The notes under the pieces were generated by a model. That model saw only the letters and a list, made by a program, of their open reading frames with translations. It was not told the origin of the DNA and did not search any database. Of a stretch of 64,000 bases of DNA, positions 55,322 through 64,000 are shown one piece after another. The number at the start of each line of letters is the position of its first letter. The stretch's first letter is position 1. Where the stretch lies: the NCBI GenBank assembly GCA_963971405.1, contig OZ020491.1:2920910-2984909 (forward strand), read 5' to 3'. The translations under genes and the position numbers were made by a program. The stretch comes from Psococerastis gibbosa. Lineage: Eukaryota > Arthropoda > Insecta > Psocodea > Psocidae.

Positions 55322-55495
55322 TTATAATGGAGTACTTGCGTAGTGACGTCACATGATCACCAATAATTTTTTGTCCGAAAGTTACATAAGCAAAACATAA
55401 GCAGCAACCAATAGTTGTCCGATGACGTCTACATTGACTCCATGTATAGCATCCCTGTTGGATTTACCTGCGCAAGAACTCCATTTATATTATCT
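55322..55495. mobile_element. Small inverted-repeat element, family U
   Basis: Left 'ataatggagtacttgcgtag' (55325) and right 'ctgcgcaagaactccattta' (55468-55487) are inverted with few mismatches. About 170 bp, single copy in the window. Confidence 0.5.
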
Positions 55496-55696
55496 CACGT
55501 TAAAAAATAAATATTTTAGGCAATTTTAGCATTTTTAAATTCAATTTCAAATATAAATTTTAATTATTTTAAAAACTTTGATAAATGTTTCTATTGGGGT
55601 TCATTTGTGGCGTCATTTTATAGAAAACAGCACCAGTTGTAATGATATCAAAGCGTTGATTTTTCCCATTGATCTATATATAAATATATATATATA

Positions 55697-56212
55697 TCAT
55701 AGACCTAGTAAAACTATAGACTCATCGTAAACATTCGGGTTGAAGCCGCATGACTTCGGCTATTTCCGTAGTATAGGTGCAGTTTGAGTCTTTTGCCATT
55801 TGATACCATGTTAACATTTTATTTTTTATTTGATTATTTAAAGATTATTTAGTGCGGAAAATCATGCCAGCTAACCAGCAATATTTTTATGCAGAACTTG
55901 GAGTACTTTTAATTTGCATTTTAAACAATATTTTTAGCAAAGTTTTCCCTACTTTTAGATAAAAATAAATTTTTTTAATGCAGATCTTTCAGTACTTTTA
56001 ATTTAAATTTTAAACAATATATATAATAAATGTAAATAATAAATATAATTATATATGAAACAACAAAGAAAACTATAAAGAAAACATATAATAAAACTAT
56101 AAATTTGAATTTCCCGCCAAAATGCACTTATGAGGGGGCGTGGTCGTGGCTTCAGTCCTCCAGCACGGCCGAAATACGACATGGTGGCTCCATAGTTTTA
56201 TTAGCTCCATGA
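55697..56212. mobile_element. MITE with TA-rich flanks, family N
   Basis: Left 'catagacctagtaaaactat' (55698) and right 'atagttttattagctccatg' (56192-56211) form imperfect termini of about 30 bp. Both borders lie in TA repeats, as expected for Tc1/mariner-type TA insertion, though this is not proof. The interior is AT-rich and non-coding. Confidence 0.5.
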
Positions 56213-56298
56213 TATATATATATATATTTTTCCACAGGGGATGACAAACGATCTATATTCCCTAGATTGGAAATTAACCGTTATAAAAAAAAAAGGCT

Positions 56299-57254
56299 GT
56301 GCGACTTCTGGCAGGAATATTGGACCAGCGTGTGTCATGCCGATCACTATTCCCTCGTTTGGGTATCCTCACTCTCCCTGCTCTATTTATATTAGAACTG
56401 ATAATTTATATCAGGAGGGAGGGACTGGGGCTTAAAAATTATGAAATTCACCACCATCACACACGGAGAAGGGGTGACATTCACCTGGGAGCAGTCAGAC
56501 TCTCTAAGGTACTAAAGGGACCCTTCCAACTCGGTTCCAGACTGTTTAATAAGCTCCCACAGGGTCTAAAAAGAGAAGATATTAGCCTAAACGCTTTCAA
56601 GAGCAAGGTGAAGGGACTCCTGGTGAGTTGTTGCCCTTACTCCGTCAATGAATTCCTAGCGACCAACCTCCCTCCCTGCTGACATTCTCTTCATACTTAT
56701 AAGTGCCTATTGTCTGTTGTCAAACACCTATGAATAACAGTTGCATATGCGATGCCATGTATATTAAATAATTTATTTAAATATAATGTTAAATAAAATT
56801 TAACATTAATCAATTATTATTTTGAAATCAGTAAATTTATTAATTTGAATATAGGAACTCGACAAAATATTTTCGCCTGTTTTATCAAAACTAGTCTTTT
56901 TGGCAAAATATTAAGTCCAATCTTATCACTGATAATTTAAAGAGCCAATGGGAAAAGTTTTAGTTAAACCTATTAAACATTAGAATGTCAAACTAAAACT
57001 ATTGATATGGACTTCTCTGTCAAACTAAAACTATTGATATGGACTTTTCTCTCATTGTTTTTTTTCAAATTATTGACTCATAAATAGTCAAAATGTTTAT
57101 AGTCTAGACTTGATGTTTTGATATTATGTAGCCTACATGGTAGACCTAATTGTATTTTTGACGGTGCCGAGCACATACTGTACCTTTATATCTATATTGT
57201 ACTGTATGTGGTAATAATGGCCTATTATATTTCATTTCATTTCATTTCATTTCA
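56299..57254 (+). pseudogene. CR1/L2-like LINE 3' end with TTTCA tail
   Basis: 56299-56681 encodes the end of a CR1/L2/Jockey-group reverse transcriptase: ILTLPALFILELIIYI, a HHHHTRRRGDIHL segment, RLFNKLPQGLKRE and a terminal SVNEFL. A non-coding 3' part follows and ends with a microsatellite of ATTTC units (about 57232-57254), the kind of tail this LINE group leaves. The upstream catalytic part is absent. Confidence 0.75.
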
Positions 57255-58104
57255 AATGGCGGAAGGGGCGGAGCTCTAGCAGACGAAATAGTCTCCACAA
57301 GAGAAACATTAAAATTTAGTGTTCAGCTTGTGGAGACTATTGCGCACTTTAAAAGCTAAGCATAGAATCCTAGTTTTCAAGCATTCCTGGAGACCTTGAC
57401 GTGTAAACAAAACATAAAAATAAAATGCCCGCTGTACTGCCAATGCGGGCTTTTTTTAACGATGTTTCTTTTAAGTAATTTGCTGCTGAAGCAAATAAAA
57501 ATAGTATTGAATGTAACTCAGTTGCCAGATAATACTTGTAAGTACCTTATTTTACTAGTATTGGCCCTACAATGCGTCATCGTCTGTAGTTTCTAAACCT
57601 AACCTAACCACTTCACCAATTTATTGTTGTTTTTATTGTAGTAGTGATTTGTAAACATAGTGCAAATATCTATTGGCGTGAAATATCTTCAGCAATCAGC
57701 CTACGCATTGCACAACCTGTATACCTTACTGTTTTGTTTAATGCAAACATGCATTCCAGTACAATAACTTAATAATCATAATCAACCTGATGCGAAGGCA
57801 AACATGAATGAGGGAAATCATAGCTAACTTATGCTAATTTCATTTCACTTCTACCCGCCACCTGAAGTACTTATATAATTATGCAGTTAAACATTGTTTA
57901 ACTTGAAACTAGCCTATAATATTATGAAATGGGGTTTAACATATTTTACTGTTTCAATAATTATATCAATGGCAACTCTACCAATGCATTTAATTAGGTC
58001 TAACGCTGAATCCATAATGGGTTGCTGTCTGCCAGCCTCGGACATAAAGTACCTATACTCTACTTCAATACATTGTTATCATAACCTATATTTTATAATT
58101 CTCG
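57255..58104. other. Unassigned DNA
   Basis: No exon recognised. Contains a local inverted pair built on 'agcttgtggagactattgcg' around 57290-57350. Otherwise AT-rich. Confidence 0.35.
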
Positions 58105-58109
58105 TGTAG

Positions 58110-58913
58110 GTAGGGTATGTGCCAGAAGTGCATACCTATGCCAAGGCTGTGATTAATACACCAAAAGAGTATTTTCCACGATTGTTCATTAAGCCATTGA
58201 AGAGACAGGATCCGAAACTATCAAGTAGAGACCTGAATAAGGCTATATTAGATAAAGGTATAAAAGTTAATAGATCTTTTATTGATAGATATGGGAATAT
58301 GAAAGTTGACTGCTGGGATAATTCAAACTTGGAAAAACTCAATGATGTGCTAACTGGAAATAAGAGTTATACCTTATTGCCACCAAAGATGCTCATGCCT
58401 CGCCTGAAAATGGTTAATATTTATGAAGACACTAGTTGTCTAAGAGATGATGAAGTTATTGAGCTGGTCAAGTCACAAAATGCCTTGCACGCTGAGAGTG
58501 AAATAAAAATTATTAAGCGTTATGTTAATGGGAAGTCCAAGTTGACTACCATTGTTATTGAGGTGGATCCACTGACAAAATTACAGCTCCTTAAAAACTC
58601 GATGATATTCCTTGGTGCCCAGAGGGTTAAAGTCTTTGAATTTGTTGGTGTTCGGAGGTGTGGAAAATGTCTTCGTTTCTCCCATGGAACTGAAGAATGT
58701 AATAAGGAGTTAAAGTCGTGTGGGCGATGTGGAGAGGCTGATGGCCATGTAATGGCTACTTGTCGAAACGAAAAGAACTGTATTAATTGCATAGAGAAAA
58801 ACAATAAGTATCCTTCATTAAACCTAAGGACTGATCATGACATCGTGGATGAAAGGTGTGACTGCTATGTTGAAATAGTGAAGAGTATAAAGAGGCGAAT
58901 TTTAACATGTTAA
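58110..58913 (+). CDS. Non-LTR retrotransposon ORF1, 5'-truncated, zinc knuckles
   Basis: Open from just after a TAG at 58107-58109; there is no ATG until residue M60-61 of the visible frame, so the N-terminus is missing (5' truncation) or never started here. The retained 264 or so residues end in cysteine-rich knuckles: CGKCLRFSHGTEEC (CX2CX4HX4C), CGRCGEADGHVMATC (CX2CX5HX4C) and a partial CINC. This matches the Gag-like ORF1 protein of Jockey/CR1-type elements, which binds element RNA. Its stop overlaps the ORF2 start by 7 bases (ATGTTAA). Confidence 0.8.
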   Translation, partial: VGYVPEVHTYAKAVINTPKEYFPRLFIKPLKRQDPKLSSRDLNKAILDKGIKVNRSFIDRYGNMKVDCWDNSNLEKLNDVLTGNKSYTLLPPKMLMPRLKMVNIYEDTSCLRDDEVIELVKSQNALHAESEIKIIKRYVNGKSKLTTIVIEVDPLTKLQLLKNSMIFLGAQRVKVFEFVGVRRCGKCLRFSHGTEECNKELKSCGRCGEADGHVMATCRNEKNCINCIEKNNKYPSLNLRTDHDIVDERCDCYVEIVKSIKRRILTC

Positions 58914-61774
58914 ATCAACGAAAATTTTTTGATGTTATATTTGCAAATGTTGGTGGTCTTATGAATAAGGATATTAGAGACATTTTCTTTGACATTTGCC
59001 TATCCTTCGCTCCACCATATGTCCTTGGCCTAGTGGAAACACATATTGACTGTAATTGTGATGTGCATGAAATTGAACTTCCTGGCTACTGTGCAGTGGT
59101 TGTTGAGTCAAATTCGAGACACACGGGTGGCGTCATTCTTTATGTGAAGCAGGGCATGATCTACAAGGTCATCAGAAAAATCAGTGTACCGTATGAACTG
59201 TGGGTGTTGATATTAGAAGTCGTAGTTGATAATGAAAAATATTTACTGGGCCTGTACTATCGTTCTCCGAATTCCAATCTTACCAAATTTTTTGGCACCT
59301 TTGGCGAAATGTTACTGAGGTTGGATGAGGATTTTCATAGCTATCCAATTATCTGGATGGGGGATATCAATATCAATTGGTTAAATAAAAATGATTATGC
59401 CACCAAGAAACTAAGGATGCTGATTTCTGGAAATGGCCTTTCACAGCTGGTCTCGCAGCCCACAAGAGTTACGGATAATTCAAGTACCATGATAGACCTG
59501 GTTTTTTCAAACAGATATTTTGCATGTAATGTTTTGGATGAAGTAACAGTATCTGATCATGGTACTATCGGCATAAGTTTCAATGGTGGTTCAGGTCGAA
59601 AACAGGAAACTGTTCGGATAAAAGGAGCTGTTGACTACTCTCGGCTCGCTGATAAAATTCGAGGTCTTAAGTCAGTCCTAGATGCAAGGACTAGTGACTA
59701 TGGGGAATTCGTTAAAGTAATTGAGAATGCTGTGGAAGAATGTAGAAAACCGGATACTGTCCTGAAAAAAAAGAATTACTCTCATTTTTTTACGAAGGAT
59801 GTCAAAAGAGCCAGGAACGAGAAGGTTGATCATTTTATACATTTTAAGAAACTTCAGTCTAGGGTTCTCAAAGGAGAGACAAGGTTAAAGGATGAAATGC
59901 AAAGAGTATGGATTTCATTTAAAGTGAAAAGGAACAAATATGTTGCCCTTTTAAGGAAGTCAAAGCGCGAATTTTTTGAAAAAAAATTATGTGAGTATCG
60001 TATGGATGGTAAAAAAATGTGGAATGTTCTGCAACTGGCCTTAAATACTAAACAGCACCGTCCTATCATACAACTCAGGCGTGAGGATGGAAGTTTGGTT
60101 CATGGAGATTTACACATGGCTGAAGCACTTAATGAGTTTATTATTCAGAGTGTAGTTAATATAAATGAGTCCATCCGGCCTTCGCCTACTATTAATATTG
60201 ACGATTGTGGGGAGCCCTATCTATCGGAATTTCGTCCAGCAACGACTGATCAAGTGCATAAAATAGTTAATGGTTTGCATGGAAAAAGTGAAATTCAGCC
60301 TTCATGTGATGTAATAAAGAAATGTTGGGATATCCTTGGTGAGCCAGTCACCAAGATAGTTAATACGTCATTGAGTAATAGCTTGGTTCCCGATGAGTTG
60401 AAGATAGCTGTCATAACTCCGATTCCGAAGGTTGTGGGGTCCATCCTTATGTCTGACTTGAGGCCAATAAATGTTATGCCTACCATGGATAAGGTATTGG
60501 AGAAAGTGGCAATTGAACAGATATTGGACCATGTTAAAAATCGCAATCTACTATCTATTAATCAATCTGGATTTCGTGCCAAACATTCGACTGAATCGGC
60601 CATCCAGCTAGTTGTTGAAGACTGGAGGCAGGCGGTTGGCAATGGGAAGAAAGTATTGGCTGTATTTCTGGATCTGAAACGGGCATTCGAAACCATCGAT
60701 AGGAAACTTTTGCTTGGGAAGCTGTGGAAGTTGGGTCTTAGAGGACGTGTTTATAACTGGTTGAACAACTATTTAAGTAATCGGAAGCAAAGGGTAAAAG
60801 TAAACGGGGTCTTATCGTCGGAAATCGGCGTGGAACTAGGTGTTGGGCAAGGAACTTGTTTTGGTCCGTTGCTGTTTGTACTTCATATTAATGACCTTGG
60901 GCAAGTTGTAAGTAAAGTCAAGTTCCATAAGTTTGCGGATGATACTATGTACTATGTAGTTGGAGATGATCTTGATGCCATGGTGGTTGATATGAATAAT
61001 GACCTCATGAATGTTGTCAATTGGATGAAAGCGAACAAATTATGTCTTAATGTGAAGAAGACCAAAGCTATGCTTCTGTCAAAGGATGATGTGATGCTAA
61101 ATTCTAGTGTTATTGTTGAAGGTGAGAGGATTGAGTTGGTAAAGAAATTCAAATACCTGGGTGTAACCCTTGACTGTCGTCTGAATTTTAAAGATCACTT
61201 TGACAATGTCTTACTCATGATTACGAAAAAGATGTCTCTACTTAAGCGACTACGTTTTGTGTTGAATAGGAATAGTAAAAAAATGGTGTTTGATGCCTTG
61301 GTGAAACCCCATGTTAACTATTGCAGTACTTTGTTCAATTATGCCTCCTCTGAGTCAATAAGAAATATTCAAGTGGCAATTAATGTGGGGCTTAGAAATA
61401 TATTAAATGTTCCATTGTATCGGACGTCTGTTGATTGGATGCTTCGAGAACTTGCAATGTTTACCGTACGTGAACAAGTTTTTATTGATACGATGGTTTT
61501 CATTTTTAAAATTATGAACGGGTTACTACCCGAGTACCTACGCTCAAGAATAACTACATTTGGTGAAATTCACACTTATTCCACTAGAAATGTTGGCGAC
61601 GGTGTGTTGGTGCTGCAGACGTCGGAATTTTTAAGGAAGAGCATATTCCAAGACGGTCTATCCAAATATAATTCTCTTCGAAGGGATATCAAATTGGCTT
61701 CATCCTTGTTGAAATTTAAAAAATATTTACAAGAGGATGTGCGAAGTGGTTTACTCGATAAGTGGATGACTTAA
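58907..61774 (+). CDS. Non-LTR retrotransposon ORF2: endonuclease and reverse transcriptase
   Basis: 955 aa with no stop or frameshift. Residues 1-225 form an APE-type endonuclease: ANVGG, the catalytic E44 (LVETH), YYRSPNS, GDININW with D153, and SDH at 216-218. The reverse transcriptase spans about 470-760: TPIPK, DLRPINVMP, QSGFRAKHSTESA, DLKRAFETID, GVGQGTCFGPLLF and the catalytic FADD at 676-679. There is no RNase H domain. The C-terminus has TYSTRN, seen in the CR1/L2/Jockey group. It nicks the target and copies the element's RNA in place. The intact frame implies a young copy. Clade within the Jockey/CR1 group not resolved. Confidence 0.93.
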   Translation: MLNQRKFFDVIFANVGGLMNKDIRDIFFDICLSFAPPYVLGLVETHIDCNCDVHEIELPGYCAVVVESNSRHTGGVILYVKQGMIYKVIRKISVPYELWVLILEVVVDNEKYLLGLYYRSPNSNLTKFFGTFGEMLLRLDEDFHSYPIIWMGDININWLNKNDYATKKLRMLISGNGLSQLVSQPTRVTDNSSTMIDLVFSNRYFACNVLDEVTVSDHGTIGISFNGGSGRKQETVRIKGAVDYSRLADKIRGLKSVLDARTSDYGEFVKVIENAVEECRKPDTVLKKKNYSHFFTKDVKRARNEKVDHFIHFKKLQSRVLKGETRLKDEMQRVWISFKVKRNKYVALLRKSKREFFEKKLCEYRMDGKKMWNVLQLALNTKQHRPIIQLRREDGSLVHGDLHMAEALNEFIIQSVVNINESIRPSPTINIDDCGEPYLSEFRPATTDQVHKIVNGLHGKSEIQPSCDVIKKCWDILGEPVTKIVNTSLSNSLVPDELKIAVITPIPKVVGSILMSDLRPINVMPTMDKVLEKVAIEQILDHVKNRNLLSINQSGFRAKHSTESAIQLVVEDWRQAVGNGKKVLAVFLDLKRAFETIDRKLLLGKLWKLGLRGRVYNWLNNYLSNRKQRVKVNGVLSSEIGVELGVGQGTCFGPLLFVLHINDLGQVVSKVKFHKFADDTMYYVVGDDLDAMVVDMNNDLMNVVNWMKANKLCLNVKKTKAMLLSKDDVMLNSSVIVEGERIELVKKFKYLGVTLDCRLNFKDHFDNVLLMITKKMSLLKRLRFVLNRNSKKMVFDALVKPHVNYCSTLFNYASSESIRNIQVAINVGLRNILNVPLYRTSVDWMLRELAMFTVREQVFIDTMVFIFKIMNGLLPEYLRSRITTFGEIHTYSTRNVGDGVLVLQTSEFLRKSIFQDGLSKYNSLRRDIKLASSLLKFKKYLQEDVRSGLLDKWMT

Positions 61775-61822
61775 TAGTGAAAGTGGTTGTTTTTTATTAG
61801 CATTCTTGCTATTTCTCCAAAC

Positions 61823-61851
61823 ACTACTACTACTACTACTACTACTACTAC
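61823..61851 (+). repeat. ACT trinucleotide tail of the retrotransposon
   Basis: About nine and a half ACT units start 48 bp after the ORF2 stop and mark the likely 3' end of the element. Short tandem tails instead of poly-A are usual in the CR1/L2 group. I could not identify the target-site duplication because the 5' border is uncertain. Confidence 0.75.
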
Positions 61852-61939
61852 AAGTTAACATCATTTCCATTTATTGAACGCAACATTAATTAATGTTTCA
61901 AATTTGTTTCAGTTTTTTATTTGAGAAAACTATCTCGTT

Positions 61940-62575
61940 CAGAAAGAGTCGGTGGAGAACCCAAAAGAACAGCCTCCCCAGGATGGGATATTAGCTCTTA
62001 TCGACACTAACGATCATCCCACGACAGGGTTCACTAAACACTTTGTACATGCCGATGACGCAGCTGTTGCAGCACAAGACAAAACGTTCGAGGTGGTTCA
62101 GCACGAGTTGGGACTGGCCCTTGGTACCCTTGTAAGTATTATAAGAACAACTTACTGAAATCAAATCCATCTATTTTCATCTCCGCAATAAGCAGTCTGA
62201 CAGAGACAAGAACACTGAGAACCTCTGCACTTGGGCTTTGCTTCTCAGAGGGATAATACGCAGTTCCTGCGCGCACAACTCGGTTCATGCCGAAAGAGGT
62301 GGATGTAAACGAAACGGTGCGAATCATAACGGGATGTCTCAAACCTACACCGATGAGCAAGATGTACCCAATAGCTGTAATTTGCTGCTATAGAGAGGTC
62401 GAAACAGACGATCTGTATGAAGCAAACGTCAAAGCCGTCCAAGCTGCTCGATTTTGGACAACCCACTTAAATACTCGTTTTCATGGACACGCGAATGTAT
62501 ATAAAGTTCAGGCTATGAAACGCCTACCCCAAATGCAGGCTGAGTCGGTTGTCGCATCTTAAGCAAACTCGGCAA
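61940..62575 (+). pseudogene. Decayed LINE reverse transcriptase fragment of another family
   Basis: Frame pieces read HFVHADDAAVAAQDKTFEVV (the A-D-D catalytic loop with a degraded preceding residue, about 62036-62095), then, in another frame, a KSNPSI-like piece. Further on, VDVNETVRIITGCLKPTPMS (about 62291-62352) matches the thumb/connection region of LINEs that carry an R-I-I-x-G-C-L-K/R-P-T-P block. Stops and frame shifts interrupt it. It starts less than 100 bp after the tail of the intact element but is of a different family. Confidence 0.75.
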
Positions 62576-63079
62576 TTAGGTACTACAATGCCCTGCCCAG
62601 CCTTACTAATTGAGTTTTCAAGGAGAAGGAAGGAATGTCCACTCCACAGCTTGGACGAGTTCAGGGAACTAAGTAATAATCTCACATATCAAACATTTAA
62701 CAACAGTTATTTGAGACAATCATAGAAATATTTACTATAGCATACTGATAATAGAATTTCGGTTTGCCGACGAGAACTATTCATTTGGTAGTTCCAATAG
62801 AATGTTTGGTTATTGTTTTAGGCGCGCGATGTCCCGCCAAGCCCATTCTGGATGCCAGTCACGCAATTACGTGCGACGAGGTGGATGAAGTCTTTCTCGG
62901 CATTTTCCAGCCAGCCTAACATTGGGATTACCACATTTCAAACGAAGGCAGCATAAGAATAAGACCCGTTTCAACCTTTTAAAACAAGTCAATTTAACAA
63001 AGGCAGGTAGCCTTACGTTGTCTGTAGTGTTAATAGTCATGAGTATGAGACATGGCTCTCATAGTCATGGAATAATTAG
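62576..63079. other. Unassigned DNA
   Basis: No exon or repeat recognised. Confidence 0.35.
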
Positions 63080-63195
63080 GGTAGAGGCCATTGTCAGCGG
63101 GAGGGGGTGACATTTCGGGAGTGGGTGCTACTCCCAGCATCAGGCTAAGTCCTGATGGTTTCAATTGCTCTTGTATTCTACTATGAATTATTAAG
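63080..63195 (-). mobile_element. SINE family Q, minus-oriented body fragment
   Basis: Complementary to the copy just downstream: 'gggtgctactcccagcatca' (63123) and 'attgctcttgtattctacta' (63163-63182) pair with 63320-63410. With 63228-63545 it forms an inverted pair. Confidence 0.6.
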
Positions 63196-63227
63196 TAAAT
63201 CCGACCCCCTTGAGGATTTTCCTCGCC

Positions 63228-63545
63228 GAGCGCCGTGGTCGAGTGGTTAGAGAACTTGCATTTCGATCGGGAGAACGGTAGTTTGAATTCTTGAGGGGAT
63301 GGGATGTACTCAATAATTCAGAGTAGAATACAAGAGCAAGGAGTCCGTTGGTCAGAAACCCAACCAGTCTTACTAAGGATGATGATGGGAGTAGCACCCA
63401 CTTTCAAATCTTCACCCCCTTCCCCTGACAATGGGCTCCGCTCTAACTATTCGATGACTATCCTCTAATGACTATTAACAGACAGGCAATGTAAGTCCAA
63501 CTAGCCCTTTGTTAAATAGTATTACACCATTGCCATCAACCTTTA
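63228..63545 (+). mobile_element. tRNA-derived SINE, family Q
   Basis: Head 'ccgtggtcgagtggttagag' (63233-63252) is an excellent box A, with a variable-arm-like stretch and then 'agtttgaattc' (63279-63289) as a one-to-two mismatch box B, recalling serine/leucine-type tRNAs. The body has 'gatgggagtagcacccactt' and 'gacaatgggctccgctcta', shared with 48120-48310. Confidence 0.7.
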
Positions 63546-63786
63546 CCAATAGAGAACAAGTCAAGACCCTAACCAGGCTGTAGCGCCACTGAGTAAGGTA
63601 AAATAATTTATTATATGATTAATCTCTAAACTTTTGACTCTATTATAATACTCTACCCTTTCTCATTATAAATAAATTACTTTGTTAAGTTTTACGTTAT
63701 ATCATAGAAAAAACCCAACCGGTTTCGGCAATGTTATGTCAATGTAAGAAAAAAACAGTAGGTAAGTAACGAAAACAATTCTCATG
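63546..63786. other. Unassigned DNA
   Basis: No exon or repeat recognised; AT-rich. Confidence 0.35.
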
Positions 63787-64000
63787 GTGTATTAACGAAG
63801 GCTTTCACGGCCGGAGTCTAACAAGGGGACTGAAGAATCCGGACTAATAGGCCGTGGTCGATTTGAAAGTAGGCTTCCAAACGTTCCATCAACAACTGCG
63901 GTCGACATCTTCAGTGGCACTACGTGCACGTACACTTCTAAGGATGTATCGCGGGGGTACCGTAGCAACTGACAGAAAGACCGGTGCAGGTGTGGTGGGT
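63787..64000 (-). mobile_element. Family P retroelement fragment at window edge
   Basis: Minus-oriented match to 23885-24150: 'acgaaggctttcacggcc' (63795), 'ggccgtggtcgatttgaaag' (63850) and the core 'cgacatcttcagtggca' (63904-63920). The GAAA strand of the hammerhead-like core is altered here (GGAAC on the minus strand). It continues beyond the window. Confidence 0.5.

Noticed and set aside
57427..57456. GC-rich hairpin (gcccgc...gcgggc) followed by seven T, like a bacterial rho-independent terminator
   Set aside because: The window is clearly eukaryotic with spliced genes and SINEs; there is no upstream gene for it to end. Chance or a pol III-type stop at most.
58119..58121. GTG as the start of the retrotransposon ORF1
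   Set aside because: GTG starts are not expected in an animal nuclear gene; the frame is open back to 58110, so truncation is the simpler reading.
62815..62845. Similarity of 'aggcgcgcgatgtcccgcc' to the start of RNPS1 exon 2 (ggcgcgcgatccccg)
   Set aside because: Only about 15 bases match and the downstream frame is unrelated; treated as chance.

Overview
This is a stretch of AT-rich animal nuclear DNA, almost certainly from an invertebrate. It has spliced genes with GT-AG introns, tRNA-derived SINEs, several kinds of non-LTR retrotransposon, long-inverted-repeat MITEs and microsatellites. The two conserved proteins look arthropod-like to me, but the species cannot be named from the window alone.

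Only two conventional host genes can be assembled exon by exon. RNPS1 (30472-37447, plus strand, 329 aa) encodes a serine-rich RRM protein of the exon-junction/ASAP splicing complexes. Its start codon is split by a 109-bp first intron. RRN3/TIF-IA (53897-46165, minus strand, 560 aa, six exons) encodes the RNA polymerase I initiation factor. The two genes converge, with about 8.7 kb between their stop codons. All splice phases join cleanly and neither coding sequence is broken. No operon-like relationship is implied.

The rest is layered transposable-element debris. Around 58.1-61.85 kb lies a non-LTR retrotransposon with a complete 955-aa endonuclease/reverse transcriptase ORF, a 5'-truncated zinc-knuckle ORF1 and a trinucleotide tail. 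Older LINE fragments of at least four other types lie elsewhere. I recognise four tRNA-headed SINE families (called B, C, D and Q here). There is a 0.9-kb family with subterminal inverted repeats, a 3' hairpin and a CTGT microsatellite, which matches DINE-1/Helentron architecture (family A). There are 3-bp-TSD Harbinger-like MITEs from 386 bp down to a 90-bp palindrome (family H), hAT-like MITEs, and other inverted-repeat families (J, K, N, T, U, V). Several repeats I cannot classify (L, M, S). Insertions are often nested, which gives a relative age order.

Layout: 1-30.3 kb is repeat-dominated with no confirmed gene. RNPS1 occupies 30.4-37.5 kb, with MITEs and SINEs in its introns. 37.5-46.1 kb is repeat-rich intergenic DNA. 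RRN3 occupies 46.1-53.9 kb. 53.9-64 kb holds two exon-like orphan segments, more MITEs and three LINE units.

I did not find a convincing new biological system. The items most worth following up are the Helentron-like family, a SINE that shares its 3' tail with an RTE-like LINE, an RNase-H LINE whose copies share one internal deletion, and a recurring hammerhead-like core motif.
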